Assembly (NCBI RefSeq): GCF_042242105.1 | Contig: NC_092028.1 | Coordinates: forward strand, 9,657,338-9,721,337 | DNA: 64,000 nucleotides | Origin: Pempheris klunzingeri | Lineage: Eukaryota > Chordata > Actinopteri > Acropomatiformes > Pempheridae | Direction of reading: 5' to 3' | Shown here: positions 1 to 11,700 of the stretch, in pieces | Numbering within the stretch: the stretch's first letter is position 1 | How the letters are laid out: the number at the start of each line of letters is the position of its first letter | Notes under the pieces: generated by a model | What the model was told of the DNA's origin: nothing | The model's input: only the letters and a program-made list of their open reading frames with translations | Databases searched by the model: none | Position numbers and translations under genes: made by a program

Positions 1-471
1 TACTGTACTGAAGCTAAAATGATGCACCACACATATGTTTCAAATTGGGGGCAGGTGTTAAATCTAATAATAATGTGGAGTGTGTTTTCATTCAGTAGGC
101 AGGCGCTGTGTGTAGGTCGCTCTGCTGTTGTCTGTTCCTGTACAGGCTTTGTTTTGTGTTACATGTTATAGCACCATTTGTTTTATCACCATATTGTGTG
201 TCAAATGTAAGCTTGTGGTTTTTCTCCAGTCTGACATTATTCCACTTTGTTTGCCTCATTTCCCCAAATTTCTCTTTTTCCTGTTTATCCTACCAACCCG
301 ATTTCGATTACCCCCACCCCCACCCCCACCCCACCCGTCACTCGCTCTGCTTCATATTTCTTCTATCTGTATCCCCTCCTCTGTTTGGCTGTCATTACCC
401 CCCCCCCCCTGCCCATTTTTTGTCTGTTCCTCTGTCACCTCCCTCCTTGTTCCCCTGTCCTGTCTCCTCAG

Positions 472-843
472 ATCTGTATAAGAGTCTCCAGTCAGGGTCT
501 CAGGTTGCTCTGCCTCCTCACTTGCAGCTCGCTTTCTCAGGTAAAATCTGACCTCCTCCCTCCAACCGCAAAGCCTGCTCCATTTACTCCCTCCCCCTGC
601 CTTCCTTTTCTCTTCTCAAGTGTCTGGTGTTCTGTCCTAGGTTGTCCTCCTTTTTCTCGTCTCATCCTGTTCTCTGCTCGTCTGTTGGTGGCAGCATGCC
701 TTTTTACGTAGTCATTGTAGCCGTCCTCCATAATGCCTGTTTTTGTCCGTCACTGCTCTACACTGACATTTCAAGAACTGTATTGTTCCCGTCCAGATGT
801 CAGTCAAAGCCAGGGAGGGGACGCTAAGAGGAAGCCTCTATGA
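472..843 (+). CDS. Unidentified gene, last two coding exons (3' end only)
   Basis: Two exons can be proposed. The first, 472-540, follows a pyrimidine-rich acceptor ending in CTCCTCAG and is closed by the donor CAG|GTAAAA. The second starts at 797 after TTCCCGTCCAG and ends at a TGA stop at 841-843. The phases agree: one G left over from the first exon joins AT of the second to give Asp. The joined C-terminus begins near LYKSLQSGSQVALPP and ends in GGDAKRKPL. I do not recognise the protein, so no function is given. The 5' exons would lie left of the window. Downstream, an ATTAAA polyadenylation-type signal at 1445-1450 fits a 3' UTR of about 600 nt. The gene would converge on trir. This is inferred from splice signals and phase only, and could be a chance pairing. 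Confidence 0.42.
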
Positions 844-1480
844 TACCGCTGGATTCCAACACCCGGCGGATGCTGTCTAATGAAATGACAAAGTGTTGGG
901 ACAAATCAGGATGGAGCGTGACTTTGGGTGGCAGACGGACAGACCACTCGCAGCAGAGGTCTGGGATGAGGACTGGGTTACACTTAAGATACTTGATCTG
1001 AGAAGATCAGCTCAACCTTTTCATGAATGCCACAGCTGACTATAACTTTTTTAAATGATTTGATAACTTTTAAATACTATTCTTCATAGAACTGTTAAAT
1101 GAAATGACAAATACAGTTTGTCAATGTTTACAAGATAGACCTATATCACTGTGGACAGGGAGAAGGAATGAATGGGATTTTTAGGTGTGTGTGTGTATGA
1201 GGGTTTGGATGTGTCTGGTTAGTGGGACTGAAAGTGTGCCTTTGGTATGCCTCCCTCTCTGATGCATGGTCAGTGTGTCTATTTGGTGCTGTTTTTATCA
1301 TAATGTAATTATCACTGATACCTGTAAGAAATGTAAACTGCAAATTGAATTTGAGCTTTTTTTTTTCTTTTTCTTTCAATGAGAGCTGTACACCTTTTCA
1401 TTGTACATGCATTTGTTTGTGTATAGAACTCAAACCTACTTTTAATTAAAATCTTTCCCTTCACAATGGACTAATTTTAT
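844..1480 (+). other. Probable 3' UTR of the unidentified left-edge gene
   Basis: This is non-coding sequence after the TGA at 841-843. It holds no AATAAA on the + strand and its first good signal is ATTAAA at 1445-1450, so cleavage around 1465-1480 is plausible. It depends on the two-exon model to its left being right. Confidence 0.3.
1440..1451. terminator. Palindromic bidirectional poly(A)-type signal between convergent genes
   Basis: The sequence TTTTAATTAAAA is a perfect 12-bp palindrome, so ATTAAA reads on both strands. It lies between the + strand stop at 843 and the minus-strand trir stop at 1938. It could serve the left gene and also act as a distal signal for trir, which has a nearer ATTAAA at 1591-1596 (minus strand). 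Confidence 0.35.
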
Positions 1481-1590
1481 GCAAGCTTAAAATGTACCAT
1501 TTTCCACTTTACTCCCTGCAATACAAATGCAGCTGGTACAGAATCTAACAGAACTGAGGCACAACACCACACATTAATGGGCAGTGTAGA

Positions 1591-1596
1591 TTTAAT
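1591..1596 (-). terminator. Probable trir poly(A) signal (ATTAAA)
   Basis: TTTAAT on the + strand reads ATTAAA on the minus strand, about 345 nt after the trir stop. No AATAAA was seen on the minus strand between it and the stop. Confidence 0.35.
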
Positions 1597-1937
1597 TGAC
1601 ACCTTAATTTGGCTCTTAAATCAAATTCAATTAATCAACCCTAACTTAACCCAGGCATGACAACTTTGAAAAATAATTCAACAATAATCATCAATGTACA
1701 CTATGTTTCTGAAACACCTTTTGACACCAGATCAAGTTACCAGTCCAACAAATAACAAGCAAGACAAAAATGATACAAAAAAGAGAAAATGGTCTGTAAA
1801 TCTAAGCAGTTTGTGAAAGACTTAATGTGATGAAGGGTTTCTCGAACTGGCAGTATGAGAAGGTCAGGATTGGCCGGAGCTTCTCCCAGATGGTTTTCCC
1901 CCTCAAAACACTGTGGCTTCACGTCCACCTCTCGAAC

Positions 1938-2922
1938 CTACTTGACCAGAGGTCTGGTTTTATCGTCATCGCCACACTGGTGGGCTTTGTACTTTTTTAC
2001 CTCTGCCATGTACTTTGACCAAGCATCGCTCTTGCCTGGCTCAGCCTGGAGGGTGAGAGGGAGAGGAAGCACAAGGTGATTAACAGCCGGGTCAAAAGTG
2101 CACCATTCAATTCGACACCACCACCACCACCACCACCACCACCACCAAGTCCACTCACCTCTGTGTCGTGTTTCTGCTTCTTCGCAACCATGCCGGTCTT
2201 TAGGAACACACCGCCTCTGCGCTTCCCCACCTGGGTTAGGGGATAGAAGACTGAAACCGTTATAGGAGCCCTTGCACATGGACTGCCAATGAAGGAGACT
2301 ACACCAGAGCAGAAGATCTACATTTAGTCTCTTGCCGCACCACCAGCGAAACCATCATCAGTGAGGAGCATCCCTAGTCTTGACTGATCTTCAAATATTA
2401 CATTCTATCACAACGTGATCATACAATACTTTAGTATTACTAAGCACTGGGATGTGTGTGAAATGCTGCTGGCAATCAATGACGTTACTGAAACGTTGGC
2501 CATTACTTCAGGATACAATAACTCAAGTGCCACTTTGAGTAAGACTGTCAATCAGTGCATGGTGCTTCGGTCTGGATGTGTGCTGAACTACAGCTATCTC
2601 ATCTTACAACTGCCAAACCCCTTACAAAGCTCGTCACAGGAGGGGGCTTCTTTTCCACTGATGTCTGTCCTTGCTCGGTGGCTCTCGCGTCTCCACCTGT
2701 TTGCTCCGTCTCCGTCTTTTTCCTCTTCTCCTCCTCCATCTTCTTCTTGAACATCTCCATGAAGCTGCCGTCGTTAGCGAACACGTTGCCCCCGGGCACC
2801 GCGGGCCCCGAGGCTTTGCTTGCTGCTGGGCTGCTGGAGGGGGACGCCGGGCTGCCGCAGCTGGAATCCCCGCTGCTGCCTCCGCTTGTTTGAGGTTTGA
2901 CGTGTGCGCGCTTTGAATCCAT
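1938..2922 (-). CDS. trir: Telomerase RNA component interacting RNase (TRIR, C19orf43 homologue)
   Basis: Three coding exons on the minus strand: 2922-2626 (99 codons), 2230-2159 (24 codons) and 2045-1938 (35 codons plus stop). All boundaries are GT-AG, all are phase 0, and they give 158 aa. The N-terminus is Ser/Gly/Pro-rich and low complexity. The family motif NVFANDGSFMEMFKKKMEEE lies at about residues 46-65, followed by VGKRRGG...LKTGMVAKKQK and a highly conserved tail containing SKYMAEVKKYKAHQCGDDDK. The human protein is described as a 3'-to-5' exoribonuclease that interacts with telomerase RNA; the role here is inferred by homology. Length is close to human (about 176 aa). The gene sits beside hook2 as in mammals, though GET3 and BEST2, which separate them in human, are absent. 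A G-rich (TGG)n repeat follows the exon 2 donor. Confidence 0.93.
2115..2147 (-). repeat. (TGG)n trinucleotide repeat in trir intron 2
   Basis: About ten copies of ACC on the + strand (TGG on the coding strand) begin some 11 nt inside trir intron 2, right after its donor GTGAGTGG. The intron is only 113 nt long (2046-2158), so the repeat fills over a quarter of it. Transcribed RNA would be G-rich. Confidence 0.9.
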
Positions 2923-3550
2923 TTTCCTGGGCGTAGTGTTTATGAACGGGCGCAGACGAGCGGCTCAACAGGAGGATGTGTCCGTTTTGGAAAGTATGGC
3001 TTTGTTGGGAAGTTGGCCTTCAACGGACACCACTGTCAGCGCGCTGCAAGACGGGCTGGACCCCGCCCGCAAAACAATAGAAAAAAAGGTCCGGAGTCAG
3101 ACAAAACAGACACACAGTCCAGTTCAGAAAATTTGGGTATTTTTGAGATAAGTACCAAATAAAAAAAGGCTAAAAAATGCTCCACAATGTAGGCCGTCCC
3201 TGACAAAAACAAAAGCAGGCGCTGGTTCGGCTGCTAACGTGGCTAACACTGCGGGCTAATGCCCGGCACAGTAACGCCTTTACGGACGAACAAACCCAAC
3301 GTGAACCTCCGATTCACATGCGGGTTGTATCCAAATGTAACATCACAATTAACGGGCACCGCAGATTTCGCGTACCTGCAGCACAGACTAGGAGGTTCGC
3401 TGATTTCTAGCAACGCTTTTCGCTAACTTTCGCCATCCATCAGTTGCTGTCGGCCATGTTCAATCTCCCCTTGATGATGTCACGTCGCGATTGTTGCGCC
3501 CCCTGCTGTGCCGGAAGTGACACTGATATTTCAAAATAAAATAAAAAAAT
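2923..3550 (-). promoter_or_regulatory. trir 5' UTR and promoter region
   Basis: This region is richer in CpG than its surroundings and lies upstream of the trir ATG. It holds a perfect ETS-family site CCGGAAGT at 3511-3518 and a TGTCACGTCGCG stretch resembling a CRE half-site near 3478-3490. A donor-like CAG|GTACG on the minus strand at 3376 and an acceptor-like CGCCCAG at 2933-2927, just before the ATG, would allow a non-coding first exon. There is no clear TATA box, as expected for a housekeeping promoter. Confidence 0.5.
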
Positions 3551-4320
3551 CCCAAGTGAATTTATTCGAGTGCGGTTATAACATGTTGCACATCCACAAT
3601 AGAATACAAACTTCTGAATGTGTATAAGTGCACATATACACCACCTCTGTCCTGGTATTCCATAAATCAGTATTAATTATATTTAGTATTATACCTGTTC
3701 CCCTGGGAATCAATAGGCTCTAACACAATTTTTTCCCCCCTTTATTTGTCCCTGCATTCCCCCCCATGTTTTGGATGAGAGGACATTGGCATGCTTATAT
3801 ATAGGTGTGCGTGGGAGTAGATTTCAGGCAAGAGAAAGTCAAACTAGTCCATATCTAGTATACGTGTCATTAAGAAGCGTTAGACTGAAGAACTGTGTCA
3901 TACTTGTAGAAAAACACTATTTGTTTCCTTCATGCCATTCTGTCAGTATATGCTGTTTTACATCATTTTGTTTAGTGATACATTGTTGGCTAGTCAGATT
4001 TAGTTATGCCAGTTATCAAGTCTTTAAGAAATGCTTGTTGAAAGTGGTGTGAAAAAAACAGCGAGTTCACAATTTTCCTCAACTGCTCAGGCCTTTGAAC
4101 AAAGGATGTGAGAAGTGTGACTAATCAGCTTGGCCTTTAGATCATGACAGAATTAAAGTTTACTAACAAGAGGGACCAAGGCGATAAAACTTGGGCCAGT
4201 GTTCTTTCTCAGATCCTTCTGGATAACTTTTTATAAATGGTAAAGTCAGAGCAGAGTGTTTCAGTTTACTTTAAAAAAAAGTATTGGCAAAGACAACACC
4301 CGACACTTATCTTAGGATCC
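3551..4320. other. Intergenic DNA between trir and hook2, no gene seen
   Basis: AT-rich unique-looking sequence. The open frames here have no recognisable domains and no splice-supported structure. Confidence 0.5.
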
Positions 4321-4322
4321 CA

Positions 4323-4328
4323 TTTATT
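4323..4328 (-). terminator. Candidate distal poly(A) signal for hook2
   Basis: TTTATT on the + strand gives AATAAA on the minus strand, about 1.7 kb downstream of the hook2 stop. The interval 4330-6042 has no other gene and would then be the hook2 3' UTR. It contains poly-A and poly-G runs at about 5642-5661 and 5326-5340. Confidence 0.3.
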
Positions 4329-6042
4329 TGTAGTGCAAAAGTAGAGCAGGACTACAAATCTTTAACTTGCCTCAGTTCCCTATGTGAAGTACACTATGCT
4401 ATAATCTACTAGACCATTTTATGATACAAACACTTACAAACCTAATACCTCACCCCTTCACACCATGCAAATGTGCAGCAGAGATGGTAACTTAGCACCA
4501 TAAATATCAACTCATAATGACACATCAGTAGAAAACACAACAGCAGGATTCTGGTCTGTGTAGACCGTAGCACGAACATTCACAGGGATGAGGTACAAGT
4601 CACAAATCAGCAGCTCTGATATGGGACAGACTAAAAGGACTACATCTGTTGAAAAGAAAAACTAACCTGTAGTGAAAAATGGCAGATGTAGTGTGTTATA
4701 CCTGCCTCCGACAGAATTCCTGCATATTGATGAATGCATTTCCTTCCAGTTCACTTACTATGTAAATAAGCTCTAGCAGCGGTAAACAGCGATTAGCTGA
4801 GTCATTATTGCTAGTGTTTTTATAATTCTGGACTCACTCACATTGTGTATTGGTTTTCCAGTCTTTGTGATAAATTAGGAGGCCTTCATTTGCCTGTTTT
4901 CACATCAGTTCGGAGTCTAAAGTGGTGAGTGCAATTAGGTTTTACCCACAACCAACACCCTGTTTCAATATTTGGAAGGGATTGGAAAAAAAAAATGTTG
5001 ATGTAATAAACAAATTCATAAGCAACAAATGAGAACATTGTTAAGAAAAATCATGCAGAAGTCACATTATGAGCAGCCATATGAAAATGTACCCGTAGTG
5101 ATATATTCTTTAAATCAAATATTTGCATGAAATGAGACACGTAGAACGGGTTTGACGCTGCAAGTATCTTCTGTCCCATCTATAGAGGGAGTATTTTTAG
5201 TATTCTGTGAGGCACTGAACAAACCCACCCTTCTAAGAAAGTGCTTTGGTATATTTTGTGAAATTCGTAACAAATTCTTATTATGAATATTAACTTTAGA
5301 GAAAATGATTCAAGTGAATGCAAAGGGGGGGGGGGGGGGGACTAAAGCCGTTAACACACTCGCATGGTCTTTGCATTTTTTCCAGAGTTCTCAAAATGAA
5401 AACAAAAAACTCAAACTCACATCAAAACACATGATCAAGAGGACAAAAATGAAAGCTATGAGAAAATTCAAAACTAATGCACAAAACCACAAAGATGTAC
5501 TAACGGTTCTCAGTCTATTGTCTGTGTAGCTTTAGGGCTTCTTTAGCACTTAGAATAGTAAGTAAAGACCCCTTATAACACCTCTAATTGTAACCTCAAG
5601 AAAACTAGTTCATAGTCTGTCCTATTGTACAACATAAAAGATAAAAAAAAAAAAAAAAAAAGATTTAAAATAGAGCTTAAAGAAAAAGGACAGAGTCCAA
5701 GGGGCTAAAGAGGACATAAAAGTCACCTTAAAAGGTGATACAGCCTCTTATTGGGGCCTACAATTCCTTCTACTCCATTCATTTCTTTTTCCCGGCGTTA
5801 ACTCAGCAGAGTTCAACAGAGTAGTATCGCTCTCCTCAGGGGCTCCACAGAGAAAATAAGCATTCTCGTACCATTAAGAGCCAGCAGGGGGCAGTAGCAG
5901 CATGAGAAATACTCTGAGGTGCAGCAATCCAGTGAAGGCGTAAAGGCAAAAAAGGTACAGGGAGGTCAGATGAAGTCTACTGCAGGTCACCTCATCCTCT
6001 CTATGCTTCCCTTCGACATGTTTGTTCCACTGGCTGGATGTC

Positions 6043-8674
6043 TTATCTTGGATAGTGTCGAGTCAGGCCCCTCTTGGCGTTGGTGGACTGGCGCTGCTGG
6101 GCGAGGAAGGACATGGCTTGGTTAGAGGGTCCCAGCCGCTCGCCAGACACTTTCTGATGAAACGCCATCCCCTGAGAAAGAGACAGACATGGGTAAATAT
6201 GAAGAAGAATGGGAGAAGAAACAAGCTTTACTGGCAAGACAGAAGCCTGCATTTTCAAAAGCAGCCCAGACACTCAATCGTTAGCATTGCAATAAATGTA
6301 CAATAACATAGAAAACGCAACATTCAAATTGATAAGTTGAGAGTATATCCTATGTATGTATTTTTGTTTGTGTGTGTCCGTCTAGGTCATTCACTGCCCC
6401 CTGTCACTGTCAGGATCTATCAAAAAAACATCCTTGTTTGGTCTCAAAATAATTTTTTGATAAATCAAAAAGAATAATAATAATACTTTAACATGCTGCC
6501 AGGCCATCTACAAGTTTTGATGCATTAGCACACTCACTCACCATGTTGTACCATGCAGTAATGATGAGTTTCTCCTCCTGGTCATGTCTGGCTCTGCTCT
6601 TCTCAAAGTCATGCTGCACAAAAGAACAGATCATCACGCATTAGTGAGATTTAAAAGAACTACAGTGACCCAATTTGTCTCTTTACATCAAAAGTTCATG
6701 CCTCCAAGTGCTGGATTTTCCTCTCCTTCTCTGTCAGCTGGTTCTTCAGCGCCTGAATGTCAGGACTCGCAGTCACCGTCTGCTGCTTGGGATCCAGGGT
6801 TTTGATCACCTGCACACACAAAGGACCTTTCTTAAAAGGCTTCCTATAGCAGTGTCAGACTCATAGTGGATTGTTAAAAAAAAGATTTCAATTGATGCCA
6901 CAGAACCAGAGATATTGTCCTTGTATTCTTATTGTATGGTAAAAGCTGGCACATACATTACCCACAATGCAACTCATCCACTGCCAGTTCTGTCAGTGAT
7001 TCTGGTATGTTATGCTAATAGCGGCTAATGTAGTTTTGAGCTGCTAGCTTCAAGCAGATATCAGGAGCGGACTACAGAGGTCTGGTAAACTCACTTTTTT
7101 TCAACCCAATTATTTTTTATTCTTAAAGTTGTGGTCTTCAGCCTTAACCAACACTTACTCAAGTGACATCACATGAGGCAAATGATCAGATGTCGTGCAG
7201 CACCAACTGGAGCCACAAAAGGCTTTCTACAACCTTTTCACATATGCAGTAGTACTCCCCAAGACCCGTAAACAGATGTGTGTTGATGAGTAAAACCTGT
7301 GGAGTTCACCTGTGAAAAAATAGCCTGCAGATTTCTATTTTAGAGCCAAATGCTGAGGACAGCACATTTTATTTGGGTGGACTAACCGTTCTCGCCTTCT
7401 CCACGTAGCGTTTGTATCGCTCCTCCATCTGCTTCATGTCCTCATCCTTCTTCCGCAGACTCTCTTGGAGTTCATCTATCTTCTTGGCCACTGAGAGGAA
7501 GAAAAATAAAGCAAGTGTCGAGAGGAGAAGAAAGAGTGGGCACTGGAAGGTGCATAAAGAGTAAAATAGAGAAAATAGAGAGCATGAAATTACTTACTGT
7601 TGCTGTCCACTTTGGGCTCTAGGTCATCAATGACCTCTTTTTTCTTTTGGAGATCTGAGTGAGCTGCATGGAGTTTCTCCCTGCAATAATTGCAAATCAA
7701 GAGTGTGAATGTGTTTGGAACCCATATGGATAAATAATCTGTAAGAAGCAGCAGAGTACTTACAAATGTTCCTCAAGCTTTTTCTTCAGTAAGGAGGACT
7801 TAAAAGAAGAAAAAAAGAAGACATTAAAAACCAAAACTAAAACACAAGGCTTTCTAAATGGCACACACACAAACAGGCATACACACAATAAAAGCTGTGA
7901 AAGTCAAGCTGTCAAAGAGTTAAATCATGGGCCAGTTGGACAGAGGGTGGGCCGTACTTACGATGGCCTGATTTTGGCAGAGTTGATCGATGGGGGCAGG
8001 CACAGAGAGACAGACAGAGAGGGGCAGGCGTTACCAGTGAATCACCACAGCAAACATGGGTTAAATTCCCACACGACAAGTATCAAAGTAGTAGAGCAAA
8101 CACTGCAGTCCTTTTCAATGTACACAGTGGGCCATGCAAACATTTTGTTTTTACACTATGGGTTGTGATGAGGGGAATTCTAACAAAAGTAGGCAGAGGA
8201 AGAAATAGGCAGGTCTCTCCACTCACATCCTCAGTCTTACTGTCCTGTTCCTGGAGGGCTCTCTGGAGCTCCTCCACCTGACAACGCAGCTCTGAGATCT
8301 GCTGCTGGTTTAATCTGAGGAGCAGACAAGGAAAGCGCAGGGACAAGACAAAAGATTAGACCACAAAGAGCAAAAACAAGATCCAAAAAAACAAAAAGGT
8401 TTAAGGAACACTGTAGAGAGAGAGTAACAAAGAAAAGGAAGGCAGATATTCAAGATGAAACACAAGATTATTAAGTTGATACTGTGGGTGGAAGATGTTT
8501 GCAAAGTATCATGTGGATCTCTGTACATCTGCTATAAGGACTGTGCATCCATTCCACCGAGTGTGCTGCCTGGCCATTCACTGCTCTCCTCTACTGAGCA
8601 TGCCCACTCCGCTCCTCTCGGCCTGTTACTGTTGCTGAGGATGCTTCCCACACCCTGGGCCTGGTGTTGCAAGG

Positions 8675-8722
<48 letters not shown>

Positions 8723-11700
8723 CCACCCACATGTCCACATGCCCACAGGCATGTAAACACACACATATACACACAGTCAAGGGACAATCTGGCTTTCTGC
8801 TGTCTGTCCTCCAGTCCAGCCCACACAGCTCAGCTGAGCACACAGTCCAGAGGGTGAGTTGACATTTAGGCAGATATCACTCCCACCATCAGCCAAACAA
8901 CCAGCTCAATGTCCAGGAACACACAATATGGTGGCCTAGGAGGTGAATGATTACGTAACCATCCCCCCACCTGTTCTGAGTTTCCAGGGTGTTCTTGCTG
9001 CGCTGAGCCTCCTCCAGCTCAGCCTGCACGTCCACTAGCCTTTGTCTGTAGGTCTCCTCCTGGACACACAACATCTTGTTTTCACTCTGTAGACGCACCA
9101 CTGTCTCCCTGTCAAGGGAAAAAAAAAAAAGATAAAAAAAGAGAGGGGAAATACAAGGTGAAGCAAACAGCGTAAAAAGAAAATGGCAGACTGATGAAAT
9201 AGGTCAGATAGTGGCTGCTGAGTCGGCCAAGCCCCGGCCAAATGTGCAGCGCTGACATGTGTTGCTATTTTGGGGACTGACTGCGCCTCACGCTAAGGAA
9301 GATTAATATAGGGCACAAGTGGGCTTCTGATGGTGACGCCAATGCATGTCTGTTACAGGTTTAGGAGGAAAATCTCATCTGTTACGCTTCAATTTAGTTA
9401 CTACATACACATTAACCCCCACACCACGGCTTACACACACACACACACACACACGCAGATACAGCATAACGGACATACTTGAGCTCAGTAGGCATGATCT
9501 CTGCAGCGAGGTTTCCTACTGTGACACCATTGTCACACAAGCCTCCTGCAGAGAAGACAAAAGAAGAGGAGAGAAGAAAGAGGCGTATATATGTGTATAT
9601 GGTTAATTAATAATAATCCAACAACACAGATTGCTCCACATTGGAATTTTGCCTTTGATTATTTTACCATCTTACAGTTTACTTATTTGTTTCAAAATTG
9701 AGGTCAATTATAACTCACCAGCTCCACTGAGACACCTCTGTTGGACTTGTGCACACCTGAGCTCATCATTTGTTTCCCGAAGTGTGTCTCTTTCTGAGAT
9801 CAGACGCTATAGAACAAAGAGCAATGTGACAGACTTCAGAGACAGCTTTAGTTTAAAAAAAACATACAGAAAAATTAAAAATCAAAGAAAAAAAAAAAAT
9901 TTGCCTACTGGTTCAAGTGCATACCACATAACCTCTCTCCCCCCACATTTCCTTGGTCTATCTTCACTGACTGTAAAATAACGGCTAAAATGCCAAAAGA
10001 CTTTTTAAATCTGATATTTAAACAATATGCGTCATTAGGCTTTTTTTTTTTTAGACTAGCTCTGGATATGCACATGGAAACTGACCTGACCCTAAAATCC
10101 CATGGTGCAATACATTTCTTACATCAAGACTCACACACTACTTAGCAGTAGCAGAGTAAATGTACACTTTGTGTCAGTACATTGTGTATTTGGTAATTAC
10201 TCCCACAAGCAAGCGAGGACATTAATCACTCCTGTCAGATTGCAGGAGGTGCTAGAATTGACACGGAATGGGGGAGTCCACTGAAGAATAGTACGATATA
10301 GGACTGGCAACAATTCCTCCTGCAGGGATGTGCCTCCTGTAAGAATCACAAATGTTGATCCACACAGGATTGCCATCACTGAAAATAAAAACTATATTGC
10401 ATCTTGTCTAACGGTGACAGCGCTTTAGCCTGTGTATCACCAACAGATTATCCACACTGATAAAACAGCAAAATAGAAGCACTTTATAAGTTGCACGTTC
10501 TCATTCTTTCCCCACCACAGTTGAACTTTTATTTTCTGACAATGTTTACCAACTCACTTCTTTCTCCTTAAGCAGTGCGTCATACTTGTCGTGAAGATTC
10601 TTGTACTCAAACTGCCATTTCTCAGCTTTCATGGCCTCTGCTGAGTGCTTGGTGTGAAGCTCCTGAGCCTGCAAGTCGGAGAGCATAGCAACAGTCTGGA
10701 TTGGCAAGAGCTCTCTATAAAAACTGCGAGGTTTTCCAAACACGTGCACAAGCCAGACTGTGTTTAACATCACTTGGACGTCAACACAGGAACAAGTATC
10801 GCTCTCCCTCCTCATTTCAGCCCACAGCTTGCCTGTCTCTTGTAGGTGTCCAGCTGAGTGCGGACAGTGTTGGCCCTGCGGAGCTCCTCCTCCAGCTCGC
10901 AGGTGCGCTGCATGTACACGGTGTTGCGCTCCTCCAGGAGGCGCACCTGTCTACGCAGGTCTCCCAGATCCTCCAGCTTCCTCTTGTACGTCTCCACAAG
11001 TGCTTCTAGCTGGTTCACCCGGTCAGACGAGTGCCTGAGGAGGAGGAGGTGAGGACAGTGTGGGAGGCGTTGAGTACCAGTCCAGGAATATGACTTTTAC
11101 ACAATTCAACTGTGTGGATAAATTCTTAACTACTGAAAACCAACAACTCTGACGCAAGCCACTGTCAATGCATGAAATTCATATTATCAACACAGATGTC
11201 AGAAGAGAGGAGCTGAACGGACGTCTGTGTGTGGGCAGTGTGGGAGTTGTTTCTGTGAGTGTAAATTGATAATAGATGAACTACTGCTTAAAGGAAAAGG
11301 CTGGTGATATTCTACACTTTTGATACACTCAATACCTTTCAGTTTCCCTGCCTGTGTCTCAGCTCCAAGCTATTTGGTTCTACTGAAGCTGTAGATCTTT
11401 AAAAAAAAAAAACGGCAGTTCGAAAATACAGTTTTAGATCCTTGACTGGCAGGGCGACTGAAGGTTTTAGTAAACGTCACTCAGCACTGGGCCACAAAAA
11501 TATGTGCAAGTGAGTGCAACAAAACAATATAAGTGGGATTGACTAAATATAAAACTACTTTTGGTCATTTTATGGGATTTGTTGATAGTAATAAAAATGT
11601 AGACCATAACCAGACTTATCCTTTAGGAGACAAGTAATATATTATCAACCAAAATGGTGCTTTACTGACCCGTCTCAACAACAGACTGGTAGATTTAAGC

